A stretch of DNA of 64,000 bases from Streptomyces tendae (GCF_014650435.1 NZ_BMUY01000019.1:1-64000), one strand, 5' to 3'. Positions 16,207-30,135 are shown, numbered from the stretch's first letter. Made by a program: numbers and translations. Notes: generated from the letters alone by a model not told the origin.

Positions 16207-17097
16207 ATGTCTAACAAGCATGTCCCGCTCAAGGCCCGGAAGGTGTCCTTCGCCTGGGAGGACACACCGCTGCACTGGGTGCCGGGGGACCCGTTCACGA
16301 CCCACACCATCAACGTGCTGCACCTGCTGCTGCCCGCCGGGGAGCGGTGGTTCGTGCACGTCTACAAGCAGGTGCTGCCGTACATCCGGGACGAGCGGCT
16401 GCGCGAGGACGTCATCGGGTTCATCGGGCAGGAGGCGATGCACTCCCAGGCCCACGACGAGGTGTTGCCGCACCTGCGGGACCAGGGGCTCGACCCGACG
16501 CCCTACACCGCGCAGGTCGACTGGCTCTTCGAGAAGCTGCTCGGCGACCGCACCCTGCCGCCGGGCCGCCCGCGGCGGTGGTGGCTGCTGGAGCGGGTGG
16601 CGCTGATCGCGGCGATCGAGCACTACACCGCCTTCCTCGGCGACTGGGTGCTGAACGCCGAGGCGCTCGACCGGCGGGGCGCCGATCCGACCATGCTGGA
16701 CCTGCTGCGCTGGCACGGCGCCGAGGAGGTCGAGCACCGGTCCGTCGCCTTCGACCTGTTCGTACACGTGGACGGGGACTACGCGCGGCGGGTGCGGACC
16801 TGGGCGACCGCGTTCACCGCGCTGGTGTTCCTGTGGCAGCGCGGGACCCGGTTCTTCATGGCGAACGACCCGACGCTCGCCGACGGCAGGGCCACCTTCC
16901 GGGACTTCCACCGGCGCGGCCGGCAGGGCCTGCTGCCCTCGACCGGCGCGATCACGCGTTCCATACCCGGCTATCTGAGCCGCGCCTACCACCCGTCCAA
17001 GGAGTGTTCCACCGAGCAGGCCGTCGCCTATCTCGCCACCTCCCCCGCCGCCGTGGCCGCCTCGGCCGCCGAGAAGTCCCAGGAAGGTGCCGCATGA
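16207..17097 (+). CDS. PF10118 'metal-dependent hydrolase', ferritin-like, putative di-iron protein
   Basis: 296 aa, mostly helical. Two ExxH motifs are visible, in GFIGQEAMHSQAHDE (about residues 77-91) and WHGAEEVEHRSVAFD (about residues 171-185), with a further Glu-His at AAIEHYTAF between them. That E..ExxH..E..ExxH spacing is the ligand pattern of ferritin-like di-iron carboxylate proteins. The family is annotated as predicted metal-dependent hydrolase, but the sequence looks more like an oxygenase or desaturase. It overlaps by four bases (ATGA) with a ferredoxin-type reductase that could deliver electrons, supporting an oxidative role. Substrate unknown. Confidence 0.85.
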   Translation: MSNKHVPLKARKVSFAWEDTPLHWVPGDPFTTHTINVLHLLLPAGERWFVHVYKQVLPYIRDERLREDVIGFIGQEAMHSQAHDEVLPHLRDQGLDPTPYTAQVDWLFEKLLGDRTLPPGRPRRWWLLERVALIAAIEHYTAFLGDWVLNAEALDRRGADPTMLDLLRWHGAEEVEHRSVAFDLFVHVDGDYARRVRTWATAFTALVFLWQRGTRFFMANDPTLADGRATFRDFHRRGRQGLLPSTGAITRSIPGYLSRAYHPSKECSTEQAVAYLATSPAAVAASAAEKSQEGAA

Positions 17098-18188
17098 GCC
17101 CGAACCCGAGCCCGAGGCCGACTCCGAGGCGGACGACGGCCCTGCTCCTCGCGGCCGGTACGGCCGGTGCCGCGCTCGTCGTCCGCCGGGCGCTGCGGCG
17201 CCGCGTCCAGGGCTCGCCGCTGTGGCCGCTGCCCGCGCTGGACCCGCCGGTCTCCGGGCGGCCCCGCTCCCGCGCGCTGACGCTGCTGGTGACCGCGCAC
17301 GAGCGGCTGGCCGACGGGGTGGTGCGGCTGCGCCTGGAGGGGACCGACCTGCCGCGCTGGGAGCCGGGCGCCCACCTGGACCTGGTGCTGCCCTCGGGGC
17401 TGGTACGCCAGTACTCGCTGTGCGGCGACCCGGAGGACACCTCGTCGTACACCGTGGCCGCGCGGCTGGTCGAGGACGGGCGGGGCGGCTCGCGCGAGGT
17501 GCACGAGCAGGTGCAGGAGGGGACGGAACTGGAGGTGCGCGGACCGCGCAACCGCTTCCCGCTGGTCGAGGCGCCCTCCTACGTGTTCGTCGCCGGGGGC
17601 ATCGGCATCACGCCCGTGCTGCCGATGCTCCGGGCGCTGCCCGAGGGCACCGACTGGCGGCTGCTGTACGGCGGGCGGACGCGGGCGTCGATGCCGTTCC
17701 TGGAGGAGATCGAGAAGCTGGACCCGGACGGCGGGAGGGTCACCGTCGTCGCCGAGGACGAGGACGGGCGGCCCGGCCTCGACGCCTTCCTCGCGGACCT
17801 CCCCGAGGGCGCGGCCGTGTACTGCTGCGGTCCGGAAGGCCTGATGGCGGCCGTCGCCGAACGCCTACCGGAGGGCGCCGCGCTGCACCTGGAGCGGTTC
17901 GCGCCGCGTACGACGGCCGACGGCGACGCGGAGTTCGAGGTGGAGCTGCGCCGCAGCGGGCGGACACTGACCGTGCCCGGCGACTCCTCGGTGCTGGCCG
18001 CCGTGCGCACCGAGCTGCCGAACACCCCGTACTCCTGCGAGCAGGGCTGGTGCGGGACCTGCCAACAGAAGGTGCTGGAGGGCGAGATCGATCACCGGGA
18101 CGAGTTGCTGACCGACTCGGAGCGCGGCGACTCGATGCTCATCTGTGTGTCCCGGTGCCTCGGCACGCGACTCGTGCTCGACATGTGA
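17094..18188 (+). CDS. Ferredoxin reductase-like flavoprotein with C-terminal [2Fe-2S] domain
   Basis: 364 aa of the phthalate-dioxygenase-reductase/VanB class. After a hydrophobic N-terminal segment (LLLAAGTAGAALVV, possible membrane anchor) come the FMN/FAD domain (RQYSLCGDPEDTSSYTVAA), the NAD domain (YVFVAGGIGITPVLPML, LLYGGRT, YCCGPEGLM) and the plant-type ferredoxin with CEQGWCGTCQQKVLEG and a fourth Cys in LICVSRCLG. It passes electrons from NAD(P)H to a partner. Coupling by a four-base overlap to the putative di-iron protein suggests that is the acceptor. Confidence 0.93.
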   Translation: MSPNPSPRPTPRRTTALLLAAGTAGAALVVRRALRRRVQGSPLWPLPALDPPVSGRPRSRALTLLVTAHERLADGVVRLRLEGTDLPRWEPGAHLDLVLPSGLVRQYSLCGDPEDTSSYTVAARLVEDGRGGSREVHEQVQEGTELEVRGPRNRFPLVEAPSYVFVAGGIGITPVLPMLRALPEGTDWRLLYGGRTRASMPFLEEIEKLDPDGGRVTVVAEDEDGRPGLDAFLADLPEGAAVYCCGPEGLMAAVAERLPEGAALHLERFAPRTTADGDAEFEVELRRSGRTLTVPGDSSVLAAVRTELPNTPYSCEQGWCGTCQQKVLEGEIDHRDELLTDSERGDSMLICVSRCLGTRLVLDM

Positions 18189-18254
18189 ACGCCGATGAAG
18201 GCCGATGCCCGGTCCGGCCCGTTCGGGGCCGGATTCGATCGGTAAGGTGTTCGT

Positions 18255-18944
18255 ATGACTACCGGGGTACGCCGCAGAATGGGCGTCGAGGAGCGGCGGC
18301 AGCAGTTGATCGGCGTCGCGCTCGATCTGTTCAGCCGCCGCTCGCCCGACGAGGTCTCCATCGACGAGATAGCGTCGGCGGCGGGCATCTCGCGCCCGCT
18401 GGTCTACCACTACTTCCCCGGCAAACTCAGCCTGTACGAGGCCGCGTTGCAGCGTGCCTCGGACGATCTGGCCGCCCGGTTCGTGGAGCCCCACCAGGGC
18501 CCGCTGGGCGCGCGGCTGCTGCGCGTGATGGGCCGCTACTTCGACTTCGTCGACGAGCACGGCCCGGGTTTCTCGGCCCTGATGCGCGGCGGCCCGGCCG
18601 TCGGGTCCTCCACGACCAACGCGCTGGTGGACTCCGTACGGCAGGCCGCGTATGTCCAGATCCTTTCGCACCTGGACGTCACCGAGCCGCCCGCACGGCT
18701 GGAACTGGTCGTCCGTTCCTGGATCTCGCTCGCCGAGTCGACGGCGCTGCTCTGGCTGGACGGGCGCCGCATCCCGCGCGCCGAGCTGGAGTCGCAGCTC
18801 GTGCACGACTTCGCCGCGCTGCTGGCGGTGAGCGCCGCCTACGACGAGGAGATGGGCGCCCTCCTGCGCCGCGTCCTCGCGGACGAGCCGGCCGACGGCC
18901 CCTTCGGGGACCTGGTCGGCCGGCTGATCGCGCTCGCCGGTTAG
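18255..18944 (+). CDS. TetR-family transcriptional regulator
   Basis: 229 aa. The N-terminal DNA-binding domain is RRQQLIGVALDLFSRRSPDEVSIDEIASAAGISRPLVYHYFPGKLSLYEAAL, followed by an all-helical ligand domain. It lies 66 bases downstream of the reductase on the same strand and has its own TAAGGT -10 element six bases before the ATG, so it is probably transcribed separately as a leaderless mRNA. It may control the di-iron/reductase pair. No clear palindrome was found next to it. Confidence 0.92.
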   Translation: MTTGVRRRMGVEERRQQLIGVALDLFSRRSPDEVSIDEIASAAGISRPLVYHYFPGKLSLYEAALQRASDDLAARFVEPHQGPLGARLLRVMGRYFDFVDEHGPGFSALMRGGPAVGSSTTNALVDSVRQAAYVQILSHLDVTEPPARLELVVRSWISLAESTALLWLDGRRIPRAELESQLVHDFAALLAVSAAYDEEMGALLRRVLADEPADGPFGDLVGRLIALAG

Positions 18945-18952
18945 GGCCTGCC

Positions 18953-19309
18953 CTAGCTCTCGAACTTCCGGTACGACGGGTCCAGGTCGCGGACCTCGGC
19001 GGAGGCGTGCAGGGCGAGGCCGTCGCCGGGCTTGGCGTACTGCCGCAGCAGTTCCAGGACGGCCTCGGTCAGCCGCACCTTGGTCTCGTCGGTGCGGCCG
19101 GCGAGCAGCCCGAGCGTGACGTGCACGACGGCGTGCCCCTCGGCGTCGGGGCCGACCACGGTGTCCTCGGTGCGGCGGAACTGCGTCTTGCACGCCGGCG
19201 GCTTCGCGGCCGCGATCTCGACGACGGCCTCGTGCAGGGCCCGCGCGAAAGCGGGCCGGTCGAAGTCGCCGACGAGCCGGTCGGAGTAGTCGACGGTGAT
19301 CTGCGGCAT
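18953..19309 (-). CDS. 5-carboxymethyl-2-hydroxymuconate isomerase-like tautomerase
   Basis: 118 aa. After removal of Met the product begins with Pro (PQITVDYSD), the catalytic base of the tautomerase superfamily; MPQITVDYSDRL, ALHEAVVEI, FRRTEDTVVG and HVTLGLLAGRTDETKVRLTEAVLELL match the CHMI (HpaF-like) branch. No other homoprotocatechuate genes are nearby, so the physiological substrate is uncertain. The start at 19309 has GGGAGGG about three to nine bases upstream and leaves Pro at position 2; a longer in-frame start would bury it. The 3' end converges on the TetR gene. Confidence 0.85.
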   Translation of the reverse strand: MPQITVDYSDRLVGDFDRPAFARALHEAVVEIAAAKPPACKTQFRRTEDTVVGPDAEGHAVVHVTLGLLAGRTDETKVRLTEAVLELLRQYAKPGDGLALHASAEVRDLDPSYRKFES

Positions 19310-19365
19310 GAGCCCTCCCGTTGGCATGGACAGCAGGGCTCACCCTAACCGCAGACCTCCTGCCG

Positions 19366-24780
<5,415 letters not shown>

Positions 24781-24843
24781 AGGCGTGAGCTCCTTGCGAG
24801 TACGGCTCGTTCGGGTCCGACCCCGGCGAGACCGTAACGCCGT

Positions 24844-24868
24844 CGCAAGTCTTGCGGCAAGACTTGCG
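24844..24868. promoter_or_regulatory. MalR-type operator: perfect 25-bp palindrome
   Basis: CGCAAGTCTTGC (24844-24855), central G, GCAAGACTTGCG (24857-24868). A further CTTGC lies at 24896-24900. The GCAAG/CTTGC half-sites are the same as those upstream of malE and malR in this window. It is 64 bases upstream of the amylase-pullulanase start. Confidence 0.75.
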
Positions 24869-24941
24869 AAAGTAACGGAAAGGATTTTCACAGGACTTGC
24901 CCGGATCACCGGGACAGGCCGGGCGGACGCGCGAGGACCCG

Positions 24942-24965
24942 CCGCTCCCCCGGGGGAAGCAGCGG
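24942..24965 (-). terminator. Possible terminator of aglA
   Basis: CCGCT (24942-24946) pairs with AGCGG (24961-24965) around an inner CCCCC/GGGGG. It lies just beyond the aglA stop in the direction of transcription. The inner stem has no proper loop, so folding is uncertain. Confidence 0.35.
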
Positions 24966-24990
24966 GCCCTTCAACGGTCCGCAGAGAGCG

Positions 24991-26676
24991 TCAGGCGCGG
25001 GTCCACCACACCGTGGTGTCCGCCGGTACCTTCGCCTCGCCGGCCGCCGTCTCGGTGATCTCACCGCTGGCCAGCAGGACACGCCCGTGTGCGGGCACCG
25101 CCACCGACTCGCCGGTGGTGTTGGCGACGCACACGAAGTCCCCGCGCCGGAAGGCGACGACGCCCTCCGGGGCGCGCAGCCACTCGACCGCGTCGCCCGC
25201 GCCGAGGTCGGCGGTGGAGCGGCGGACGGCCAGGGCCTCGCGGTACAGCTCCAGGGTGGAGCCGGGCTCGCCGGTCTGCGCCTCGACGCTCAGCTCGCCC
25301 CAGCCCGCCGGCTGCGGCAGCCAGCTGCCGCCGTCGCCGAAGCCGTACGAGGAGCCCTCGCGGGTCCACGGGATCGGCACCCGGCAGCCGTCACGGAAGC
25401 CGTCCTGGCCCGCGCCGCGGAAGTAGGCCGGGTCCTGGCGGACCTCGTCGGGCAGGTCGACGACGTCCGGAAGGCCGAGCTCCTCGCCCTGGTAGACGTA
25501 GGCCGAGCCGGGCAGGGCCAGCATGAGGAGGGTGGCGGCGCGGGCGCGGCGCAGGCCCAGGGCGCGGTCGCCGGCCAGGCGGATCTGGGTGCCGAGGCCC
25601 GCCGGGTTGGCGAAGCGGGTGGCGTGCCGGGTGACGTCGTGGTTGGACAGGACCCAGGTGGCGGGGGCGCCGACCGGGCGCATGGCGTCCAGGGTGCGGT
25701 CGATGACCGTGCGCAGTTCCTCGGCGTCCCAGTGGGTGCCCAGGTACTGGAAGTTGAACGCCTGGTGCAGTTCGTCGGGGCGGACGTAGTTGGCGGTGCG
25801 CTCGACGGTCGGGGTCCATGCCTCGGCGACGAAGATGCGCTCGCCGGAGTACTCGTCGAGGATGCGGCGCCACTGCCGGTAGATGGCGTGCACGCCGTCC
25901 TGGTCGAAGAACGGCATGACATCGTTGCCCAGCAGCTTCAGCTGCTCGTGGGATCCAAGGTCGGGCAGCCCCTCGGCCTTCACCATGCCGTGGGCGACGT
26001 CGATGCGGAAGCCGTCCACGCCCATGTCCAGCCAGAACCGCAGGATGGAGCGGAACTCGTCGCCGACGGCCGGGTGCTCCCAGTTGAAGTCGGGCTGCTC
26101 GGGCGCGAACAGGTGCAGGTACCACTCACCCGGGGTGCCGTCGGGCTCGGTGACCCGGGTCCAGGCGGGGCCGCCGAAGATGGACTCCCAGTCGTTGGGC
26201 GGCAGTTCGCCGTTCTTCCCCTTGCCGGGGCGGAAGTGGTAGCGGTCCCGGGAAGGGGAGCCGGGGCCCTCGGCGAGGGCGCGCTTGAACCACTCGTACT
26301 GGTCGGAGGAGTGGTTCGGCACCAGGTCGACGATGATGCGCAGGCCCAGCGCGTGGGCGTCGCGGATCAGCGCGTCGGCGTCCAGGAGGGTGCCGAACAT
26401 GGGGTCGACGGCCCGGTAGTCGGCGACGTCGTAACCGGCGTCGGCCTGCGGGGAGGCGTAGAAGGGGCTGAGCCACACGGCGTCCACGCCCAGGTCGCGC
26501 AGGTACGGCAGGCGGGTGCGGACACCCTCCAGGTCGCCCATGCCGTCGCCGTTGCTGTCGGCGAAGCTGCGCGGGTACACCTGGTAGATGACCGCGTCCC
26601 GCCACCAGTCGTGGCGCTCGGAGACGGTGGCGACGGCGGAGGTGGGGGCCGGTGCGGCGGAAGGCTGCTGGCTCAT
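24991..26676 (-). CDS. aglA: Alpha-glucosidase (GH13, maltodextrin-degrading)
   Basis: 561-aa cytoplasmic GH13 enzyme that releases glucose from imported maltose and maltodextrins. The four conserved regions are DLVPNHSS, GFRIDVAHG (nucleophile Asp), VAEAWT (acid/base Glu) and LSNHDVTRH, after the typical start WWRDAVIYQVYPRSFADSNGDGMGDL. No signal peptide. The ATG at 26676 has AAGGAC upstream; the long open frame further upstream overlaps malG and is not coding. It lies downstream of malEFG on the same strand, separated by 149 bases with a strong hairpin, so it may be co-transcribed by read-through. Confidence 0.95.
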   Translation of the reverse strand: MSQQPSAAPAPTSAVATVSERHDWWRDAVIYQVYPRSFADSNGDGMGDLEGVRTRLPYLRDLGVDAVWLSPFYASPQADAGYDVADYRAVDPMFGTLLDADALIRDAHALGLRIIVDLVPNHSSDQYEWFKRALAEGPGSPSRDRYHFRPGKGKNGELPPNDWESIFGGPAWTRVTEPDGTPGEWYLHLFAPEQPDFNWEHPAVGDEFRSILRFWLDMGVDGFRIDVAHGMVKAEGLPDLGSHEQLKLLGNDVMPFFDQDGVHAIYRQWRRILDEYSGERIFVAEAWTPTVERTANYVRPDELHQAFNFQYLGTHWDAEELRTVIDRTLDAMRPVGAPATWVLSNHDVTRHATRFANPAGLGTQIRLAGDRALGLRRARAATLLMLALPGSAYVYQGEELGLPDVVDLPDEVRQDPAYFRGAGQDGFRDGCRVPIPWTREGSSYGFGDGGSWLPQPAGWGELSVEAQTGEPGSTLELYREALAVRRSTADLGAGDAVEWLRAPEGVVAFRRGDFVCVANTTGESVAVPAHGRVLLASGEITETAAGEAKVPADTTVWWTRA

Positions 26677-26761
26677 GTCGTCCTTGGTACGTAGCGAAAC
26701 GAAGCGAAACGAAGCTGAACGGAGTGGAGTGGAGTGGAAGCGTCGGTGGCGGAAAGGGCGG

Positions 26762-26802
26762 CCGGCCGCGGTGCAGCGGGGTCGGATGGGCACCGCGGCC
26801 GG
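26762..26802 (-). terminator. malG-aglA intercistronic hairpin (attenuator or terminator)
   Basis: Perfect 13-bp stem CCGGCCGCGGTGC (26762-26774) with GCACCGCGGCCGG (26790-26802), 15-base loop. In the direction of transcription it follows malG and precedes aglA. No clear T-run follows, so partial read-through is likely. The DNA between it and aglA (26692-26735) contains two AGCGAAACGA copies and four GAGTG-like units, giving a pyrimidine-rich aglA leader. Confidence 0.65.
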
Positions 26803-26825
26803 ACGTTTTCCGGGTCGGGCGGCGA

Positions 26826-27737
26826 TCAGCCCTTCGTGCCGCCCGCGGTGAGGCCGGTCACCAGGTTCTTCTGCACGAGGTAGAAGAACGCGGAGACGGG
26901 TATCGCGACGAGCACGGCGGTGGCCGCCATCAGGTTGCGCTGGGCGTCGTGCTCGCTGACGAAGCTCTGCAGTCCGACGGCGAAGGTGTACTTCGTGTCG
27001 CTCAGCATGAACGTCGAGGCGAAGGCGACCTCGCCGAACGCGGTGATGAAGCTGTAGAAGCCGGCGACCGCGAGGCCCGGCCGGGCCAGCGGCAGGATCA
27101 GCCGGAAGAAGGTGCCGAACGGCGTCAGCCCGTCCACCCGCCCGGCCTCGTCGATCTCGAACGGGATGGTGTCGAAGTAGCCCTTGAGCAGCCAGGCGCA
27201 GTACGGTACCGCGGTCGAGCAGTAGACCAGGATCAGGCCGAAGTAGTTGTCGATGAGCTGGAGCTTCGACAGGATCTGGTACATCGGCACGATCAGGACC
27301 GCGATCGGGAACATCTGGGTGACCAGCAGGACCCACATGAGCTTCTTGTAGCCGGGGAAGCGCATCCGGGAGACCGCGTAGCCGGTCGTCGCGGCGACCA
27401 GCACACCGATGACGGTGGTGCCCAGCGAGACGATCAGCGAACTCTTCAGCCAGTCGAAGAAGTTGGTGTCCTGGAGCACGAACGCGTAGTTGTCGAAGGT
27501 CATCTTCGACCAGATGCGTCCGGGGTGCAGGTAGTCGTTCTTGTCCGGGCCGAGGGACAGGTAGACCAGCCAGGCGACCGGGAAGAGCGCGACGAGGCTC
27601 GCGAGGGTCAGCACGCCGTGGGAGGCGAGGGACGCGGCGCGGCTGCGTTCGCCGCGGCCGCGGACCTTGCGCGGCGGCGCGGCGGGCGCGGTGATCTGCT
27701 CGGCGGGGGCCTTGGTGGGCGCGGTGCTTGTACTCAT
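26826..27737 (-). CDS. malG: Maltose/maltodextrin ABC transporter permease MalG
   Basis: 303 aa with six membrane segments. The cytoplasmic EAA loop is FEIDEAGRVDGLTPFGTFFRLILPLARPGLA, the docking site for the ATPase. Sequence such as YLSLGPDKNDYLHPG, MTFDNYAFVL and GYAVSRMRFPGYK is typical of carbohydrate-uptake class 1 permeases. AGGAG five bases before the ATG at 27737 fixes the start; an in-frame start 36 bases upstream would overlap malF. It starts 13 bases after malF. No ATPase gene is present; Streptomyces sugar importers share the distant ATPase MsiK. Confidence 0.95.
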   Translation of the reverse strand: MSTSTAPTKAPAEQITAPAAPPRKVRGRGERSRAASLASHGVLTLASLVALFPVAWLVYLSLGPDKNDYLHPGRIWSKMTFDNYAFVLQDTNFFDWLKSSLIVSLGTTVIGVLVAATTGYAVSRMRFPGYKKLMWVLLVTQMFPIAVLIVPMYQILSKLQLIDNYFGLILVYCSTAVPYCAWLLKGYFDTIPFEIDEAGRVDGLTPFGTFFRLILPLARPGLAVAGFYSFITAFGEVAFASTFMLSDTKYTFAVGLQSFVSEHDAQRNLMAATAVLVAIPVSAFFYLVQKNLVTGLTAGGTKG

Positions 27738-27750
27738 GGCGGCTCCTGCC

Positions 27751-28755
27751 TCAGTTCGCGAGCTGCTGCTCATTGCGGTTCAGCCAGCGGCGGTAGAAGG
27801 AGGTGAAGACGATCAGGATGGCCAGCAGCAGAATGCCGTAGGCCGCGGACTGCGCGAAGTCGCGCGGCTGCTGTCCGAAGCCGAGCTGGTACGCCCAGGT
27901 GACGAGGATCTGCGCGTCGGGGGCGGTGTTGCCGAACAGCAGGAAGATCACGGCGAACTGGTTGAAGGTCCAGATGATGCCGAGCAGCACGACGGTGGAG
28001 CTGACCGAGCGCAGACCGGGCAGGGTGACGTAGCGGAAGCGCTGCCAGGCGTTGGCGCCGTCCATCTCGGATGCCTCGTAGAGGCTGTTGTCGATGGACT
28101 GCAGGCCGCCGAGGAGCGAGACCATCATGAACGGCACGCCGCACCAGGTGTTGACCATGATCGCGGAGAAGCGCTGCCAGAAGGTGTCCTCGAGCCACGC
28201 GGGCGTCGGCAGGTGCAGCCAGTCCAGGGCGGAGTTGATGATGCCCTGGTCGGCGAGCATGAAGCGCCAGCCGAAGACGGTGACGAAGGTGGGCACGGCC
28301 CAGGGCAGGACCAGGATCAGCCGGTAGATGGTGCGGCCGCGCAGCTTCTGGTTGAGCAGCAGGGCGAGGCCGAGGCCGATGAAGAAGTGCAGGCCGACGC
28401 AGACGGCCGTCCACACGATGGTCCAGATGAAGTGCGACCAGAACCGGTCGTAGGCCGTCGGGCCCCACAGGATGTCGGCGTAGTTGTCCAGGCCGACGAA
28501 CTTGTAGGTGGCCTCGATCTCGTTGACGCCGATGGTGCGCGCACTGTTGAGGCTGTTGGCGTCGGTGAGGGTGAGGTAGAGGCCGTAGGCCAGCGGGTAC
28601 AGCACGAGGACGCCGATCACGACGGCCACCGGCGCGATCATGGCGTAGGCGTACCAGTGCTTCTGGTAGCCGTCTTTCAGACGCCGGCCGAGGCCGGGCC
28701 GCGGGGTGCGGTCACCGCGGCGCTTGCCGGTCGCGCGGTCGATGGCGACTGTCAT
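27751..28755 (-). CDS. malF: Maltose/maltodextrin ABC transporter permease MalF
   Basis: 334 aa. After a basic cytoplasmic start, the first membrane segment is WYAYAMIAPVAVVIGVLVLYP, followed by five more. The EAA loop is LYEASEMDGANAWQRFRYVTLPGLR. KFVGLDNYADIL is the usual periplasm-side block of sugar permeases. It forms the channel with MalG. It is separated from malE by 114 bases containing a strong hairpin, which probably lowers its expression relative to the binding protein. Confidence 0.95.
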   Translation of the reverse strand: MTVAIDRATGKRRGDRTPRPGLGRRLKDGYQKHWYAYAMIAPVAVVIGVLVLYPLAYGLYLTLTDANSLNSARTIGVNEIEATYKFVGLDNYADILWGPTAYDRFWSHFIWTIVWTAVCVGLHFFIGLGLALLLNQKLRGRTIYRLILVLPWAVPTFVTVFGWRFMLADQGIINSALDWLHLPTPAWLEDTFWQRFSAIMVNTWCGVPFMMVSLLGGLQSIDNSLYEASEMDGANAWQRFRYVTLPGLRSVSSTVVLLGIIWTFNQFAVIFLLFGNTAPDAQILVTWAYQLGFGQQPRDFAQSAAYGILLLAILIVFTSFYRRWLNRNEQQLAN

Positions 28756-28821
28756 GGTTCGACACCTTCGGGAGCGATCAACGGGAGGATCGGAAGTTCA
28801 GGGGTGCGGCGCACGGCCGGT

Positions 28822-28861
28822 GACCGCCGGGCCCCTCCCCCAGTGCGGGGGCCCGGCGGTC
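28822..28861 (-). terminator. malE-malF intercistronic hairpin
   Basis: Perfect 14-bp stem: GACCGCCGGGCCCC (28822-28835) with GGGGCCCGGCGGTC (28848-28861), 12-base loop. It starts nine bases after the malE stop. Placed after the binding-protein gene of an ABC operon it can stabilise malE mRNA or terminate part of the transcripts, giving more MalE than MalF/G. Confidence 0.75.
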
Positions 28862-28869
28862 GGCTGGAC

Positions 28870-30135
28870 CTACTTGCTGAAGTCCGGCACCAGCTTGGCG
28901 ATCGCGGTCTCGACGTCGCCCAGTCCCTCGTCCAGGGACTTCTTGCCGCCGGCGATCTGCGGCAGCTCGTCGTCCAGCGGCGTCCACAGGGAGCTGTACT
29001 CGGGCAGCGCCGGGCGCGGCTGGGCGGCGGGCAGGACCGTCTGGAAGCCGGCGATGCCCGGGTCGGCCTTGACCTTGGCGGTGTAGGCGTCGTCGCGGGT
29101 CGGCAGCGTGGAGTTCTTCAGGGCGACGGTCTCCTGGGACTTCGCCGAGGTCATGAAGTTCACGAACTTCAGCGCCGCCTCCTGGTGGGCCTTGTCCGAG
29201 CCGGCGTAGACCGAGAGGTTGTGGCCGCCGGTCGGGGCGCCCGCCTTGCCGGTGGAACCGGCCGGGACGGTGGCGATGCCCAGGTTGTTCTTGTCCTTGA
29301 ACGCCGAGCCCTTGTAGAAGTTGGTGATCTCCCACGGGCCCTGGATGATCGAGGCGACCTTGCCGCTGACGAACGCCTCCTGGATGTGGGCGTAGGCGTC
29401 CGCGGTGGTGTCGGCCTTGTGCAGGCCCTTGCCGTCGAAGAGGCTCAGCCAGGTGCCGTAGCCCTTCTTCGCCTCGGCGGAGTCGACGGTGACCTTCTTG
29501 GCGTCGGCGTCGACCGTGTCGGTGCCCTCGCCGTACAGGAACGGCTGCGCGTAGTAGCCGGCGGTGGAGGCCCAGTAGCCGTCGGCGCCGGTCTTGTCCT
29601 TGATGGTGGCGGCGGCCTTCTTCAGGTCGTCCCAGGTCTTGGGGGCCTCGACGCCGGCCTTCTCGAAGAGCGCCTTGTTGTAGACGAAGGCCAGGGTGTC
29701 GGTGACCAGCGGGACGCCGTAGGTCTTGCCCTCGTACTTGGCCTGCTCGATCAGGTTGGGCTGGAACTTGTCCTGCTCGGCGAGGGCCTCGGTGCCGTCC
29801 AGGGGCAGGAAGAAGCCCTTCTTGGCGAAGGCGGGCGTCCAGCCGACCTCGGAGCGCAGCACGTCGGGGGCGCCCTTGGATCCTGCGGCGGTGTCGAACT
29901 TGTTCTGCGCCTGGTCGAAGGGGACGTTGACGAAGTTGACCTTGACGCCCTTGTTGGCGGCCTCGAACTCCTTGACCAGGGCCTTGTAGGTCGGCGCCTC
30001 GTTGGTCGCGTTGGAGGTGTCCCAGTAAGTGATGGTGACCGGTCCGCCCGACTCGCTGTCGCCGTCTCCGCCGCACGCCGTCGCCGCCAGGGCGAGGGAC
30101 GCCACCAGCGCGGTGGCCGCTATGCCACGCCGCAT
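28870..30135 (-). CDS. malE: Maltose/maltodextrin-binding lipoprotein MalE
   Basis: 421 aa. The signal peptide MRRGIAATALVASLALAATACGG ends in a lipobox Cys, so the protein is tethered outside the membrane. The mature protein is a family-1 solute-binding protein: VTITYWDTSNATNEAPTYKALVKEFEAANKGVKV at the start, GVPLVTDTLAFVYNKALFEKAG, IQGPWEI. It hands maltodextrins to MalFG. AAGGAG lies six bases before the ATG. It is divergent from malR across a 391-base region holding MalR-type half-sites, so it should be repressed without maltose. Confidence 0.95.
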   Translation of the reverse strand: MRRGIAATALVASLALAATACGGDGDSESGGPVTITYWDTSNATNEAPTYKALVKEFEAANKGVKVNFVNVPFDQAQNKFDTAAGSKGAPDVLRSEVGWTPAFAKKGFFLPLDGTEALAEQDKFQPNLIEQAKYEGKTYGVPLVTDTLAFVYNKALFEKAGVEAPKTWDDLKKAAATIKDKTGADGYWASTAGYYAQPFLYGEGTDTVDADAKKVTVDSAEAKKGYGTWLSLFDGKGLHKADTTADAYAHIQEAFVSGKVASIIQGPWEITNFYKGSAFKDKNNLGIATVPAGSTGKAGAPTGGHNLSVYAGSDKAHQEAALKFVNFMTSAKSQETVALKNSTLPTRDDAYTAKVKADPGIAGFQTVLPAAQPRPALPEYSSLWTPLDDELPQIAGGKKSLDEGLGDVETAIAKLVPDFSK

